A DNA stretch of 64,000 nucleotides from a bacterium (GCA_016125225.1 WGME01000004.1:248001-312000), one strand, 5' to 3'; numbered from the stretch's first letter, positions 1-9,155 are shown. Made by a program: numbers and translations. Notes: a model not told the origin generated them from the sequence alone.

Positions 1-490
1 TGAGGGCCATGAGAGCCCCCTTGCTAGCACAGTAAGCGGACAATCCCCGTTGGCCGATCAGACCAGCGATGGAACTCAACATGACGATGCTGGCGGGATT
101 CGCCACCACGCCGCGCTGACGAAAGCCTTTGGTCAACATCACCGCCGAGTTGAAATTGATGTCCATTAACTCGTTGAGTTTCGATAGTGAGAGGACACGC
201 AACGGCAACATCGAGACAACACCGGCGCTGTGAACCAGGCCATGCAGAGGTCCTGTGGTTTCGCAGACCTGCTTCATCCACTTGGGGATGGCATCGATCT
301 CGGTGCCGAGGTCGCGCTCAATGATGTGGTGCCCCTCGCCTGCCAATTGGGCATGGGTTTGTTCGAGTCGGTCGCGATTTCGCGCAACGAGCACCAGTTG
401 AGCACCGAGTTGGCTCAGTTGAATTGCCGTGGCACGGCCGAGTCCGGATGAGGCTCCCGAGACCATGACGCGGCGGCCGGTCATATCCAT
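1..490 (-). CDS. SDR-family reductase, C-terminus cut by window edge
   Basis: The frame stays open from the ATG at 490 to the left edge, so only the N-terminal ~163 residues are present. Seen: a Rossmann nucleotide-binding glycine motif near the N-terminus (SGASSGLG), an HSAG in place of the usual NNAG, a catalytic serine in MLSSIAG, and the YCASK catalytic Tyr-Lys pair close to the edge. Family knowledge: classical short-chain dehydrogenases of this form often reduce 3-oxoacyl thioesters or sugars. It starts 8 bases after the stop of the ketoacyl synthase on the same strand, so the two are almost certainly co-transcribed. With the neighbouring acyl carrier protein this favours a 3-oxoacyl-ACP reductase role, which is inference. 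Confidence 0.85.
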   Translation of the reverse strand, partial: MDMTGRRVMVSGASSGLGRATAIQLSQLGAQLVLVARNRDRLEQTHAQLAGEGHHIIERDLGTEIDAIPKWMKQVCETTGPLHGLVHSAGVVSMLPLRVLSLSKLNELMDINFNSAVMLTKGFRQRGVVANPASIVMLSSIAGLIGQRGLSAYCASKGALMAL

Positions 491-498
491 CGGGTTGA

Positions 499-1575
499 TC
501 ACGCCGCCTGCTCCTGTGTCAAAGAGTTCGTCGAGGGTTCGACTGTGAGAATTTTCAATTCCGGCAGGGGACCACATTCCATGGCGACGCTGCCCCAAGA
601 GTACCCCACGCCAAATCCCACCATCACGAGCTTTTGTGTCGAGGTGGTCAGAGCTGTATTCATGGCGGCGGCCATGGTCAGCGGAATCGTCGCGGAGCTG
701 GTGTTGCCGAACTCACCGATCGAAAGTGGCATCTTCTCGGCCGGTAACTTCATCCGCTTGGCAAGATAGTTCAAAATGAAACCATTGGCCTGGTGCATGA
801 CGACGGCGTTGACATCGTCCATCGACCAGTTGGCAAGCTTCAATGTCTGCTTGATGAGCGGCGGGACTTCCTGCAGCGTGAAAGTGAAGATTTCCGCTCC
901 ATCCATGAACAGCAACGGCCCTTCTGCCGTATTGCCTCGGGCTGTGCCGAAGCGATCCGATTCACGGAATAAGCCATGCTTAACGATGAGGTTGTTTTTC
1001 CCTTCTCCGTCGGTCCCCATCACAAAGTATGAGGGGCCGGCCGATGGATCGGCTGTGATCGCCGTAGCAGTTCCGGCATCACCGAATAAGGGTCGTGTGC
1101 TGCGATCTTCCGGCCGACAGACGCGACTCGGTGTATCACCCACCAGGAGCAGCACGCGTTTCAGGCCGGTGCCAATCATCTGAGATGCGAGCCACATGCC
1201 GTAGACATACCCAGAGCAGCCCAGGTTGATATCGAAGGCCGCGCACTTGGTTGACAGTCCGAGGCGAGACTGAAGGCAACAGCTCGTCGCCGGGAGCAGA
1301 TAATCAGGCGTCTGCGTGATGAAAATCAACGCGTCGACCGAATCGCGCTCCCAGCCGAGTCGATCCAGCAAGTCCTCAGCCGCAGCTTGACACAGGTCAG
1401 ACGTGCAGGTTTGCGAATCAACAATCCGGCGAGACTTGATGCCCGTCGTTTCGCTGAACTTCAGGGCCTCTTCTTCGCCGTATAACCCGATATCGGTACT
1501 GGTATCTTCAATGGCGGATGGAACGGCACAGGTGATGCCAGCCAGCCGCACGCCAGAGATGGTCGCTTGAGCCAT
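499..1575 (-). CDS. 3-oxoacyl-ACP synthase III family protein (FabH-like)
   Basis: A 358-residue thiolase-fold condensing enzyme. Seen: the active-site cysteine in NLGCSGYVYG, the catalytic histidine in VVMHQANGF and the asparagine in GNTSSATIP, i.e. the complete Cys-His-Asn triad of KAS III enzymes. Family role: decarboxylative condensation of an acyl-CoA with malonyl-ACP. I chose the ATG at 1575 because GAGGGG lies about eight bases upstream; a longer open frame to 1617 has no better site. It sits between an acyl carrier protein gene and a reductase gene on the same strand, so it probably belongs to a dedicated acyl-chain system of the glycan locus rather than to bulk fatty-acid synthesis. 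The synthase assignment is firm; the substrate is unknown. Confidence 0.9.
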   Translation of the reverse strand: MAQATISGVRLAGITCAVPSAIEDTSTDIGLYGEEEALKFSETTGIKSRRIVDSQTCTSDLCQAAAEDLLDRLGWERDSVDALIFITQTPDYLLPATSCCLQSRLGLSTKCAAFDINLGCSGYVYGMWLASQMIGTGLKRVLLLVGDTPSRVCRPEDRSTRPLFGDAGTATAITADPSAGPSYFVMGTDGEGKNNLIVKHGLFRESDRFGTARGNTAEGPLLFMDGAEIFTFTLQEVPPLIKQTLKLANWSMDDVNAVVMHQANGFILNYLAKRMKLPAEKMPLSIGEFGNTSSATIPLTMAAAMNTALTTSTQKLVMVGFGVGYSWGSVAMECGPLPELKILTVEPSTNSLTQEQAA

Positions 1576-1682
1576 GATGCCCCCCTCAGATTTCCGCCGT
1601 GAGAATGTCGGCACCATGCAGTACGGCCAGACGATCTCTCTCGGCTAACTCGGCGCACGTTCGATGCGATCGCGCGAATAAC

Positions 1683-1931
1683 TCAAGCCGCCTTGGACAT
1701 GCCAGCGGAGTCGCCGCCGATCAGGCTGGCAAGATCCGCAACAGAAGCCGCCTTCAACACGGCAGCGGGTTTCAGAGTGACTTCGTACTCTTCGTCAACC
1801 ATCGCAATCAGCCCCATGAATGTCAGCGAACTCCAACCGGGAATCTGCTGGAGCGAGTCGGTGGGCTTAACGGTTCCGGCGTCGAGTTCGAAAAGATCGT
1901 CGAGCTGGCTGCAGAAGTCGGTGAGGTTCAT
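1683..1931 (-). CDS. Acyl carrier protein, variant phosphopantetheine site
   Basis: 82 residues, the usual ACP length. The helix-II region reads GWSSLTFMGLIAMVDEEY, which aligns with the ACP motif DSL followed by an acidic helix; here the normal Asp is Ser, so the site is SSL. The second serine (~residue 35) is the expected phosphopantetheine attachment site. AAAGGGA lies eight bases before the ATG. The gene is followed on the same strand by ketoacyl synthase III and an SDR reductase, and preceded by a sugar-phosphate transferase. This suggests an ACP dedicated to a specialised acyl chain, perhaps one attached to a glycan or glycolipid. The Asp-to-Ser change leaves open how well it is recognised by a phosphopantetheinyl transferase. 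Confidence 0.87.
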   Translation of the reverse strand: MNLTDFCSQLDDLFELDAGTVKPTDSLQQIPGWSSLTFMGLIAMVDEEYEVTLKPAAVLKAASVADLASLIGGDSAGMSKAA

Positions 1932-2099
1932 AGCGAAAATCCCTTTGAATTACGAAGCGATGAGGCATCGTCCGGCGTCCGTGCCGATGCAAGTCCACTC
2001 ACCGATCAGACTGGTCGATCGGCAGATTTTGCTGAGTCGCGAACTTATACGAGGCGATGCGTTTCAGGGTCAAGAGCCATTTCTGAGAGGGAAACAGTC

Positions 2100-2777
2100 T
2101 CAGGCAGCGCGACGTTGAGGGACTGCGGGCACCGAAGTGCCTGTAAATTCCGGCATTGTGGCGGTTTCGCCGTGGCTGACACCGTCGCGTTTGAGGACTT
2201 TTCCCACAGTGGCCCAGGCGATGGAGACATCCAACGGCAGTGTCAGATGGTCCACGTACCACACGTCGTGAGCCAAGCGTTCTTCCCAGGTGGTGGCATT
2301 GCGGCCGTGAATTTGTGCCCACCCGGACAAACCCGGCCGGACGTCATGTCGCCGTGACTGTTCGGGTGTGTACAGCGGGAGGTACCGAACCAGCAGCGGA
2401 CGCGGACCGACAAAACTCATGTCGCCGATAAGAATATTCCAGAGTTCGGGGAGTTCATCGAGACTGGTGGATCGCAGCCAGCGACCGAATTTTGTCAGGC
2501 GGATGTCATCGGGAAGCAGGTTTCCCGCTGCATCACGGGCATCGGTCATCGTGCGGAATTTGTAGATCGAAAACACACGCCCCTGCAAACCGGGGCGGTC
2601 TTGGCGAAACAGCACGGGTGATCCGAGGCGGAAACGGATGAGCACGGCCAGACTGGCCAGCAAGGGAGAAAGCAGCAACAGCATGCCTGCCGCGGCAAGG
2701 GCGTCCAGGCAACGTTTTCCACCACGACGATACCAGCCTGTTGTGTTTTTTGCAGCCATTTGTTGACTCCCGGCCAT
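2100..2777 (-). CDS. Bacterial sugar transferase (polyprenyl-phosphate glycosyl-1-phosphate transferase)
   Basis: 225 residues. Seen: one N-terminal hydrophobic segment (~residues 24-46), followed by family hallmarks: RQDRPGLQG, FSIYKFRTM, TKFGRWLRSTSLDELPELWN, GDMSFVGPRPLL, and RPGLSGWAQI-GRN. These are the conserved blocks of small monotopic phosphoglycosyl transferases that load the first sugar phosphate onto undecaprenyl phosphate. A second ATG at 2759 has a GGGAG seven bases upstream and is an equally good start. It is divergent from the flippase gene, with a ~190-base intergenic region that should hold both promoters. It probably starts assembly of the glycan that the rightward genes extend and export. 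Confidence 0.92.
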   Translation of the reverse strand: MAGSQQMAAKNTTGWYRRGGKRCLDALAAAGMLLLLSPLLASLAVLIRFRLGSPVLFRQDRPGLQGRVFSIYKFRTMTDARDAAGNLLPDDIRLTKFGRWLRSTSLDELPELWNILIGDMSFVGPRPLLVRYLPLYTPEQSRRHDVRPGLSGWAQIHGRNATTWEERLAHDVWYVDHLTLPLDVSIAWATVGKVLKRDGVSHGETATMPEFTGTSVPAVPQRRAA

Positions 2778-2970
2778 GCAGGCGATTCCTACTTTCCATC
2801 GAGTGGGAAATGTCCTGCCAGTGCTGGGTTTGGGTCAACCCCAGATTGCTCGGTTTGGGCATCGAACTGGTCTTGTCGCGACTCCCGGAATTCGCCTATG
2901 TTCCGGCGACATTCACCTCACAGGTGCAGGGAACGACTGCGCCGATTGGGTGGGATCAGAAGGAGGGGCT

Positions 2971-4305
2971 GTGAAGCTGCTGGGACCGGCCATTGTGTTC
3001 GCATTGCGTGTGGGAGGGGGACTCTCACTCGTCGGACTGCAATTGCTGATGGCCCGCCTCTTGTCACGAGATGAGTTTGGCCAGTTCGCGTATGTCTTTT
3101 CGATGACACTGCTGGCATCGATTTTTGCGTCCTGGGCCTTGGAAGCAACCGGTCTTCGATTTCTTTCAGCGTACCGGACTGCTGTCGATCGCAAGCCACT
3201 GGCCGAATTTCGCCGCTACAGTTGGAAACTTGTCTGGGCTTCGGGACTGGGTGTCATGTTTCTAGGTGGAGCGCTCGCGACCGGATTGGTCGAGTTGAGA
3301 GTGAGCCATGTCCCGCTGACCGTCTGGTGGTTGGCTGCTGCCTCAATGCCAGGGATTGGCATCTCAATGATGCTCAGTGGTTGGTTACGGGCCAATGAGC
3401 AACTGATTCCCAGCTTGCTGGCTCCCGTGTTCCGTCCACTACTCACAGGCATTCTGATTCTGACTGCCGTCGTCAGCGGGTGGAAATGCACGCTGGAGTT
3501 GGCTTTTGGATGCTACTGCTTTGCCAGTTCGCTGGTAGCTTTGGGATTGTTCCTGTATGAACGGCAGTCCTTGTCCATCTGCGATTCAATCGTAGAAGGT
3601 GCCATCGAATTTCACACGCCTGGCTATTGGTTTCGGACATCGACCGGACTGATGCTCAATGGATTGATGGCGTGGCTACAAGGCCGTTGTGGTGTACTGC
3701 TTGCGGGGCTGTTACTGACCGATCGTGATGCTGCATTATTTGCCGTTGCAGAGCGTTGTGCCGATGTCGCCTTGCTAGGTTTGGTCTCGGTCAATCAGTA
3801 CTCGGCTCCGCAGTATGCCCTGTTACATGCCACCGGTAAGCACCGTGAGTTTCAGTCTCTGGTAACGACCTCGGCACGACAGGCCACGGCCTTCATGTTG
3901 ATTGCCTGTGTCAGCTTTGCGGTGTTAGGTCCCTGGTTATTGGGCCTGTTCGGCGAGGACTATTTGCCGGCTTATGGCGTGACGTTAACGCTGTTTGTCG
4001 GATCGCTGTTCAACGCCGGATTTGGTTCCGTCGGGGTTATCGTGCAGATGACGGGTCATCAGTCGATATCGAATCGGCTGCTGGTCTACACGGGGCTCTT
4101 GAATCTTGTGATGGCGGGGCTGCTCGCGCCTGTTCTCGGTGTTTATGCGATCGCCGTCTCAGCAGTCACAGCCGTCACGCTTTGGAAGGCCTGTATGGCC
4201 TGGTCCGTTCAACAGAAACTGGGAATCCGCAGTGATGTGCTGGCGGCTCGACCCGTGATTGGTCAGACAGAGCCTGTTCCGTTCTCCCATGTTCGAGCCG
4301 CGTGA
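2971..4305 (+). CDS. Polysaccharide flippase / lipopolysaccharide biosynthesis protein (Wzx-like)
   Basis: 444 residues, almost all hydrophobic: about 12 membrane segments, starting with an N-terminal GPAIVFALRVGGGLSLVG helix and ARLLSRDEFGQFAYVFSM, a pattern typical of the MVF/Wzx superfamily. Family role: moves polyprenyl-linked oligosaccharide units across the inner membrane. The start is the GTG at 2971, preceded by AAGGAGG two to ten bases upstream. A longer in-frame reading back to 2776 exists, but it overlaps the divergent promoter region and its residues are not membrane-like. It is the first gene of the rightward arm and is followed 16 bases later by an O-antigen-ligase-like gene. 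Confidence 0.87.
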   Translation: MKLLGPAIVFALRVGGGLSLVGLQLLMARLLSRDEFGQFAYVFSMTLLASIFASWALEATGLRFLSAYRTAVDRKPLAEFRRYSWKLVWASGLGVMFLGGALATGLVELRVSHVPLTVWWLAAASMPGIGISMMLSGWLRANEQLIPSLLAPVFRPLLTGILILTAVVSGWKCTLELAFGCYCFASSLVALGLFLYERQSLSICDSIVEGAIEFHTPGYWFRTSTGLMLNGLMAWLQGRCGVLLAGLLLTDRDAALFAVAERCADVALLGLVSVNQYSAPQYALLHATGKHREFQSLVTTSARQATAFMLIACVSFAVLGPWLLGLFGEDYLPAYGVTLTLFVGSLFNAGFGSVGVIVQMTGHQSISNRLLVYTGLLNLVMAGLLAPVLGVYAIAVSAVTAVTLWKACMAWSVQQKLGIRSDVLAARPVIGQTEPVPFSHVRAA

Positions 4306-4321
4306 TTCTGACGGTTTTGCT

Positions 4322-5710
4322 ATGACACGTCTGGCAACTTATCCACAACCTGCAAATTCGTTGCTGTGGGCAAAACCACAGATCGGCCAACGTCCAACTC
4401 CTTCAGCCGGGCCGGTGACTAAGCTGCTGGCCTTCTTACTGGGGGCGACGCTGCCCATTATTACTCTGGAACAGAATGTTACCAGCACAAGTGGCGCGCT
4501 GACTGATCGCGTGGTTCTGGCTGACTTCATGGCCATTGGCTTTCTGGTTCTGAGTGGTCTGAAAACACAGCTCCAATTTCGATCCACCACGGTGCTCTAT
4601 CTTGGGGCATTGCTCTATGCCTTCTCTGTGGCAATGCTGCGTCACAACGATGGCGACACATTTATAGAAGCCGCAAAGGCATTTCTCGCCATTGGTTTTG
4701 CGGTGGCATTCGTGGTCGCCGGTGCCACCGCAGCGATGTCCGAAAAAGTTCTGTACTGGCTCACCCTTGGGGCCCTGTTAGGCCTGTTTGGTGAATTGCT
4801 GATTGCTGCTCACGACTTTCTTCTGCCCTCAAATCCCTGGTTTGTCGATGCCATGGAGCGGCGTGTGCGTGGTACGTTCAAGAAGAGTGGGCAACTGGCT
4901 TCGTATGGCTTTTCTGCCGTGGTGTTTCTGGGTGCCACCTACAAACTGCTATCTAATCGCAAGTTTCTTGGAACGTTGATTTTGGCCGGTGTGATGGCGG
5001 GGTGCTTCATTCTTGTGGCCTCGACCCGTCGCTCGGCGCTGGTTGGCGTGGTCGCGATGATGCTGACCTTTCTGGTCATTGGCACCCGCTTTGCCAAAAG
5101 TCGTTTGTATCAGGTTTCCCTGGCCTCCGTCGTTGCGGGGGGACTGTTCTTGCTCGCGAATCTCTCTGGCCTCAGTGATTCGTTTGTCATGCAGCGCTAC
5201 TCCAGTGCCTTCAATAATCTCGATTCGAGTGATAACTGGCTGATGGTGGAAGTTCACAACGCCTATGACACGTCCGATGCCTGGTTTCCGTTCGGGATAG
5301 GGCTCGGGCAGGGCTTCCGCATTGGTGCCACCGGTGAACATGAAATCCACAACGGCCACTTAGCCATGATGGTGGAAGGTGGCTTGCCGCTCTACTTCTG
5401 CACTTTGGCGCTCATCCTCTATCCCGCCTGGATTTCGTTGAAAACCGTATCATCCCCACGCAGTGACATCGCGGCCGTGATTCTGGTCGCCATATTTGTC
5501 GGAGCGGTGATCTTCATGGGGCATAACCGTGTCTACCGCGACCGTATGTTCATGTTGGCTGCTGGTGTTGGCACGGTGGCCGCGATGCGGTTCGCCGCCG
5601 CGGTCCGCACGAATCCATCAACACCGCTGGGACAAAACTCTGGAGGACGCCCGAAACTTCCGGTCAGAATCCCTGCCACTCCGCAGCGATCTCGGCCTAA
5701 GGCAGCATAG
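4322..5710 (+). CDS. O-antigen ligase/polymerase-like membrane protein
   Basis: 462 residues with roughly ten hydrophobic segments. A large non-membrane loop around residues 285-350 contains EVHNAYDTSDAWFPFGIG and HNGHLAMMVEGGLPLY; the H-N-x-x-L...E-x-G arrangement is the recognisable part of the Wzy_C/O-antigen ligase family. An STRRSALVGVV motif precedes the loop. The ATG at 4322 is used because the region from 4259 overlaps the end of the flippase and is not membrane-like. The role (ligase versus polymerase) cannot be told from sequence alone. Its placement directly after a flippase fits polymerisation or ligation of exported repeat units on the outer face of the membrane. Confidence 0.78.
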   Translation: MTRLATYPQPANSLLWAKPQIGQRPTPSAGPVTKLLAFLLGATLPIITLEQNVTSTSGALTDRVVLADFMAIGFLVLSGLKTQLQFRSTTVLYLGALLYAFSVAMLRHNDGDTFIEAAKAFLAIGFAVAFVVAGATAAMSEKVLYWLTLGALLGLFGELLIAAHDFLLPSNPWFVDAMERRVRGTFKKSGQLASYGFSAVVFLGATYKLLSNRKFLGTLILAGVMAGCFILVASTRRSALVGVVAMMLTFLVIGTRFAKSRLYQVSLASVVAGGLFLLANLSGLSDSFVMQRYSSAFNNLDSSDNWLMVEVHNAYDTSDAWFPFGIGLGQGFRIGATGEHEIHNGHLAMMVEGGLPLYFCTLALILYPAWISLKTVSSPRSDIAAVILVAIFVGAVIFMGHNRVYRDRMFMLAAGVGTVAAMRFAAAVRTNPSTPLGQNSGGRPKLPVRIPATPQRSRPKAA

Positions 5711-5743
5711 CTTGCGTTCATAACCAAACCGTCGAACGGACGC

Positions 5744-6670
5744 GTGACAGAACTTCCAATGGATTGGCAGATGACAACGCAGCGAAAACAACTCATCTAT
5801 GTGGCGGGCTATGGTCGCAGCGGTTCCACGTTGTTGGATACCGTGCTGTCCAATCACCCGGCGATTTTCGGGGGCGGTGAACTCACTTGGTTATTCCAGC
5901 AGATACTGGAGCACCAGACCTGTTCCTGCGGGACCGATCTGCAGGCCTGCCCGGTATGGACCCGTGTGGTGGAACAACTGCACCAGCGTTTGCCCCACTT
6001 CAATCTCACTGCAGCGGCCGATCTAACACTCTCTCAGGAGCAATGGTTTTCGTGGCGAACCCAAGTGGCAGACTATGTCCGTTTATGGGATGCCACGTGG
6101 GACGCAATGGCGGATGTCACCGGCTGTACCACGATTGTTGACTCCTCGAAAAACTCACGGCTTTCCCGGTTTCGACTGGAACTCATGCTGGCATCGCAAA
6201 CTTGTGATGTCGCTGTCATCCATCTCATCCGCGACCCGCGCGCCGTAATGTATTCCACCGCACGTGGCAGTAATCGCAAGCTGGAAGCGGGCGATCATCA
6301 TGTCAGCTGGCTCACGCCCTATAAAGGCCTGATGAGTTGGGCCTACTCAAATTCCTGCGTCGATCATCTTCAGGCCAAATATCCACAACTGCGGCTGTTG
6401 CGGATTCGGTATGAAGACTTCGTTCAGCAGTTCGAGAACTCGTTGAATCAATTGTCCAACTTCCTGCAGCTCGATTTTTCCCAGACCGCAGTCAACGTTC
6501 GCAATGAGGCAGATTTTGATGCGGGACATGGAGTTGCCGGTAACCGCATGCGTCGCAATCCCAAAATCAAACTGCGGTATGACGATGAATGGAGCCAGCG
6601 GTTGCCGTGGTACTATCGCCGCAGCAGTGCATTGGTCCGTCCCTGGATGAACCGTTATGGCTACAAGTAA
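5744..6670 (+). CDS. Sulfotransferase family protein
   Basis: 308 residues from a GTG; ATG codons at 5759 and 5771 are alternatives, and none has a strong ribosome-binding site. Seen: the 5'-phosphosulfate loop GYGRSGSTLLDTVLSNHP near residue 22 and the 3'-phosphate site in IHLIRDPRAVMYST, together with IRYEDF in the C-terminal half. These are the standard PAPS-binding elements of sulfotransferases. There is no signal peptide, so the enzyme is cytosolic. It sits inside a glycan operon and its last 14 bases overlap the glycosyltransferase gene, so a carbohydrate acceptor is the likely substrate (inference). Confidence 0.88.
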   Translation: MTELPMDWQMTTQRKQLIYVAGYGRSGSTLLDTVLSNHPAIFGGGELTWLFQQILEHQTCSCGTDLQACPVWTRVVEQLHQRLPHFNLTAAADLTLSQEQWFSWRTQVADYVRLWDATWDAMADVTGCTTIVDSSKNSRLSRFRLELMLASQTCDVAVIHLIRDPRAVMYSTARGSNRKLEAGDHHVSWLTPYKGLMSWAYSNSCVDHLQAKYPQLRLLRIRYEDFVQQFENSLNQLSNFLQLDFSQTAVNVRNEADFDAGHGVAGNRMRRNPKIKLRYDDEWSQRLPWYYRRSSALVRPWMNRYGYK

Positions 6671-7904
6671 CCATCGGAATGAACTGCCTGTGACGATGCC
6701 TCCACAATCGCCGGTCCGAGTGGGCTATGCCGTCAGTGATGCGCGTACGGTGCGTGCTTTTCTCCGCTTTCAGATTGGCGATCTCAAAGCTCACGGCTTG
6801 GAACCCAATGTGTTTTGTGGCGGAAATCACTCACCGTCCGACCAGGGAGAATTGGGACGCATTACTCCAATTCCATTCAGCCGCGAGATGAAACCTCTAG
6901 CCGATCTGAGGGCCTTGCTGGCCCTTCTCGGTTCGCGGGAATTTCGCTCACTGGACGTCTTGAATGCCAGTACTCCGAAGGCGGGGTTGCTGGGCATGTT
7001 GGCTGGCTGGATGTGCCGCATACCTGCGCGAATTTATCTCGTGCGGGGATTACGGTATGAGACGGCAACGGGTTGGAAACGGTGGCTGCTGATGACAGCA
7101 GAGAAGCTGGCCTGTGCCAGTGCCCATCGCGTGGTCTGCATCAGCGAAAGTGTTCGGCGGGAATTGATTTCCCATGGTCTGGTGGCCGCGAGTAAGACTT
7201 GTATCCTGGAGTCGGGTTCTTCCAATGGCGTAAATTTCGCCCGCTTTGCCGATGTGCCAATGACGCGAGTGAATGCGCTTCGGGATGAACTCCGCATTCC
7301 TGCTGATGCCCCGGTGATTGGGTTCGTGGGCCGCTTAACCCGTGATAAGGGAATCGCTGAGCTCTGGTCTGCTTTTCAGCAAATCCGTCAACGCTGGCCA
7401 GCCGCTCGTTTGTTGATTGTGGGCGACTTTGAAGCGGGTGATCCTGTCGCGAGTGAAGTCCAAACGGCTTTGCGCCACGATCCAGCCGTGCATATCACGG
7501 GGTTTGTCAGTGATACTTCTCCGTATTTCCACTTGATGAGTCTGCTCGCCTTCCCGTCGTATCGTGAAGGGTTCCCCAACGTCATTCTCGAAGCCTCCTG
7601 TGCGGGAATTCCCACCGTCGGTTTCTCAGCGACGGGGACGATTGATGCCATTGTGGATGGCCAAACGGGCCGCATCGTGCCTCTCCCGGATATCAACCGG
7701 TTGGCAGAGGCGATCAATTTGTATCTTGCGGATGATCTGTTGCGACAACGTCACGGCCTGGCGGCTCGTGAGCGTGCTCTCCGCGACTTCAATCCCGAGC
7801 GCATCAGTCGGGCGATGTATGCCCTGTATGATGAACTGCTTCGGTCTCATACTGGCCGCGGATTACCAGTGATCGAAGACGAGGCACTACCGGCTGCCGC
7901 TTGA
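6657..7904 (+). CDS. Glycosyltransferase family 4
   Basis: 415 residues, GT-B fold. Seen: the C-terminal domain begins with VIGFVGRLTRDKGIAEL, then ARLLIVGDFE, and ends with the nucleotide-sugar site PSYREGFPNVILEASCAG, where the E-x7-E retaining-GT4 motif is visible. N-terminal domain: RVGYAVSDARTVRAFL and a substrate-side VVCISESVRRELISHG. The start at 6657 overlaps the sulfotransferase by 14 bases; a downstream ATG at 6696 is possible and would also keep the whole domain. It presumably adds a sugar to the polyprenyl-linked unit begun by the sugar transferase. Confidence 0.9.
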   Translation: MATSNHRNELPVTMPPQSPVRVGYAVSDARTVRAFLRFQIGDLKAHGLEPNVFCGGNHSPSDQGELGRITPIPFSREMKPLADLRALLALLGSREFRSLDVLNASTPKAGLLGMLAGWMCRIPARIYLVRGLRYETATGWKRWLLMTAEKLACASAHRVVCISESVRRELISHGLVAASKTCILESGSSNGVNFARFADVPMTRVNALRDELRIPADAPVIGFVGRLTRDKGIAELWSAFQQIRQRWPAARLLIVGDFEAGDPVASEVQTALRHDPAVHITGFVSDTSPYFHLMSLLAFPSYREGFPNVILEASCAGIPTVGFSATGTIDAIVDGQTGRIVPLPDINRLAEAINLYLADDLLRQRHGLAARERALRDFNPERISRAMYALYDELLRSHTGRGLPVIEDEALPAAA

Positions 7905-8004
7905 ACTTGGCCTGCTTTCCAGCAGGCATGAGCAGACGTTCCCGGGCGAGGTTGGTACGATCAGTGTCCAACGACTGATGATACAGCAACATCCGGGGCG
8001 ACAG

Positions 8005-8775
8005 ATGCTCTCACAACGGTTCGATCTCACGGGTAAGGTGGCACTCGTTACGGGTGGCAGCAAAGGGTTAGGTCTCGCGATGGCACGCGGTCTGGCCGAA
8101 GCCGGGGCCGATATCGTCATTGCCAGCCGTCATGAAAAGGAACTGATTCCGGCCCTCGAACAGATTCTGCAGGGAACCGGGCGGCGCGGCCGGTGGTTCG
8201 TCGCCGATCTCACCCAGCGGGCTGCGGCCCAACAACTGGCTGATCAGGCGTTGCAGGCGTTCGGGCAGATCGACATCTTGATCAACAACGCTGGGAGCAA
8301 CACTCCCCAGTCGATCGAAGACATTGATGATGCCACCTGGGATCGGCTGGTGGAACTCAACCTCTCTTCCTGCATGGCACTCACGCGGGCACTTGTTCCC
8401 TCGATGAAAACGAACGGGTGGGGACGTGTGATCTACATCTCCTCGATCATGGGTTTCGTCTCAACGGCGGGACGTTCCGCTTATTCCGCCACCAAGGCGG
8501 CACTTGTCGGCATGGCCAAAGCCCAGGCGCTCGATTTGGGGGCCTATGGAATTACAGTGAATTGTCTCGCGCCGGGGCCGTTCCTCACCGATCTTCCCAA
8601 GAGCTGCTTCAGTCCAGAACAGTTGGCGAAACTCGCGGCCGGTACGGCATTGGGCCGCTGGGCCGATCCCGAAGAACTGGTGGGCCCAGCGTTACTGCTT
8701 GCCTCGAATGCCGGCAGCTACATCACCGGCGAAACCTTGCTCGTGGACGGCGGCGTCGTCGGAAAAGCGTTCTGA
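8005..8775 (+). CDS. SDR-family oxidoreductase (3-oxoacyl-ACP reductase-like)
   Basis: 256 residues. Seen: LTGKVALVTGGSKGLG (cofactor loop), INNAGSN, catalytic Ser in IYISSIMG, YSATK (Tyr-Lys pair) and the C-terminal GETLLVDGG, the complete classical SDR set. GGGGCGA lies five bases before the ATG at 8005; the frame is open back to 7978. It is the last gene of the rightward glycan arm, 100 bases after the glycosyltransferase. It could reduce a 3-oxoacyl thioester made by the ketoacyl synthase of the leftward arm, or a sugar or polyol. Sequence does not decide. Confidence 0.88.
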   Translation: MLSQRFDLTGKVALVTGGSKGLGLAMARGLAEAGADIVIASRHEKELIPALEQILQGTGRRGRWFVADLTQRAAAQQLADQALQAFGQIDILINNAGSNTPQSIEDIDDATWDRLVELNLSSCMALTRALVPSMKTNGWGRVIYISSIMGFVSTAGRSAYSATKAALVGMAKAQALDLGAYGITVNCLAPGPFLTDLPKSCFSPEQLAKLAAGTALGRWADPEELVGPALLLASNAGSYITGETLLVDGGVVGKAF

Positions 8776-9155
8776 CCGCTACAACCCGATTCAGGTCGCC
8801 CATTGACATCATAGTGCGTCGAGCAGCCGAATTTCCGGAACAAAACGCCAGGGCAGTGGTGTCTCTCTACTGGTAACACAGTCGTCTGATGGCGGACGGT
8901 TGCGAGCTGAAATCTCTCCAGAATGACACAATTCTGCACGAAATGTTGAACATCTCTGCGTGAATAGGGCGGAAGCACCGACGTCCGTGAGACGAAATCT
9001 CGGCGGCACTTGTTTTCGTCTTGCAGGGAGCCAATCGGCTGAGCATGATGAAGCCCGGTTCACTGCCCGATACAGGTCGACTCTGCGGGAAATCACCGCT
9101 CTTTAACAGGCGGTTCGGAGTTTACGTTTTCACATCAAAGTCGGGTCTGACAGCT
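8776..9155. other. Intergenic region before the secretin-like gene
   Basis: I see no convincing gene in these 380 bases. A small inverted repeat, CAGAAT at 8919-8924 and ATTCTG at 8931-8936, lies mid-region. The stretch 9021-9155 is in frame with the next gene, but it lacks a hydrophobic leader and is probably untranslated. A promoter for the downstream gene is expected here, though no clear -35/-10 pair stands out. Confidence 0.5.

Noticed and set aside
1576-1682. A protein-like open stretch between the ACP and ketoacyl synthase genes on the minus strand (ends ...LHGADILTAEI)
   Set aside because: It has no ATG, GTG or TTG start in frame and no homology I recognise. It may be chance, or a remnant of a lost gene.
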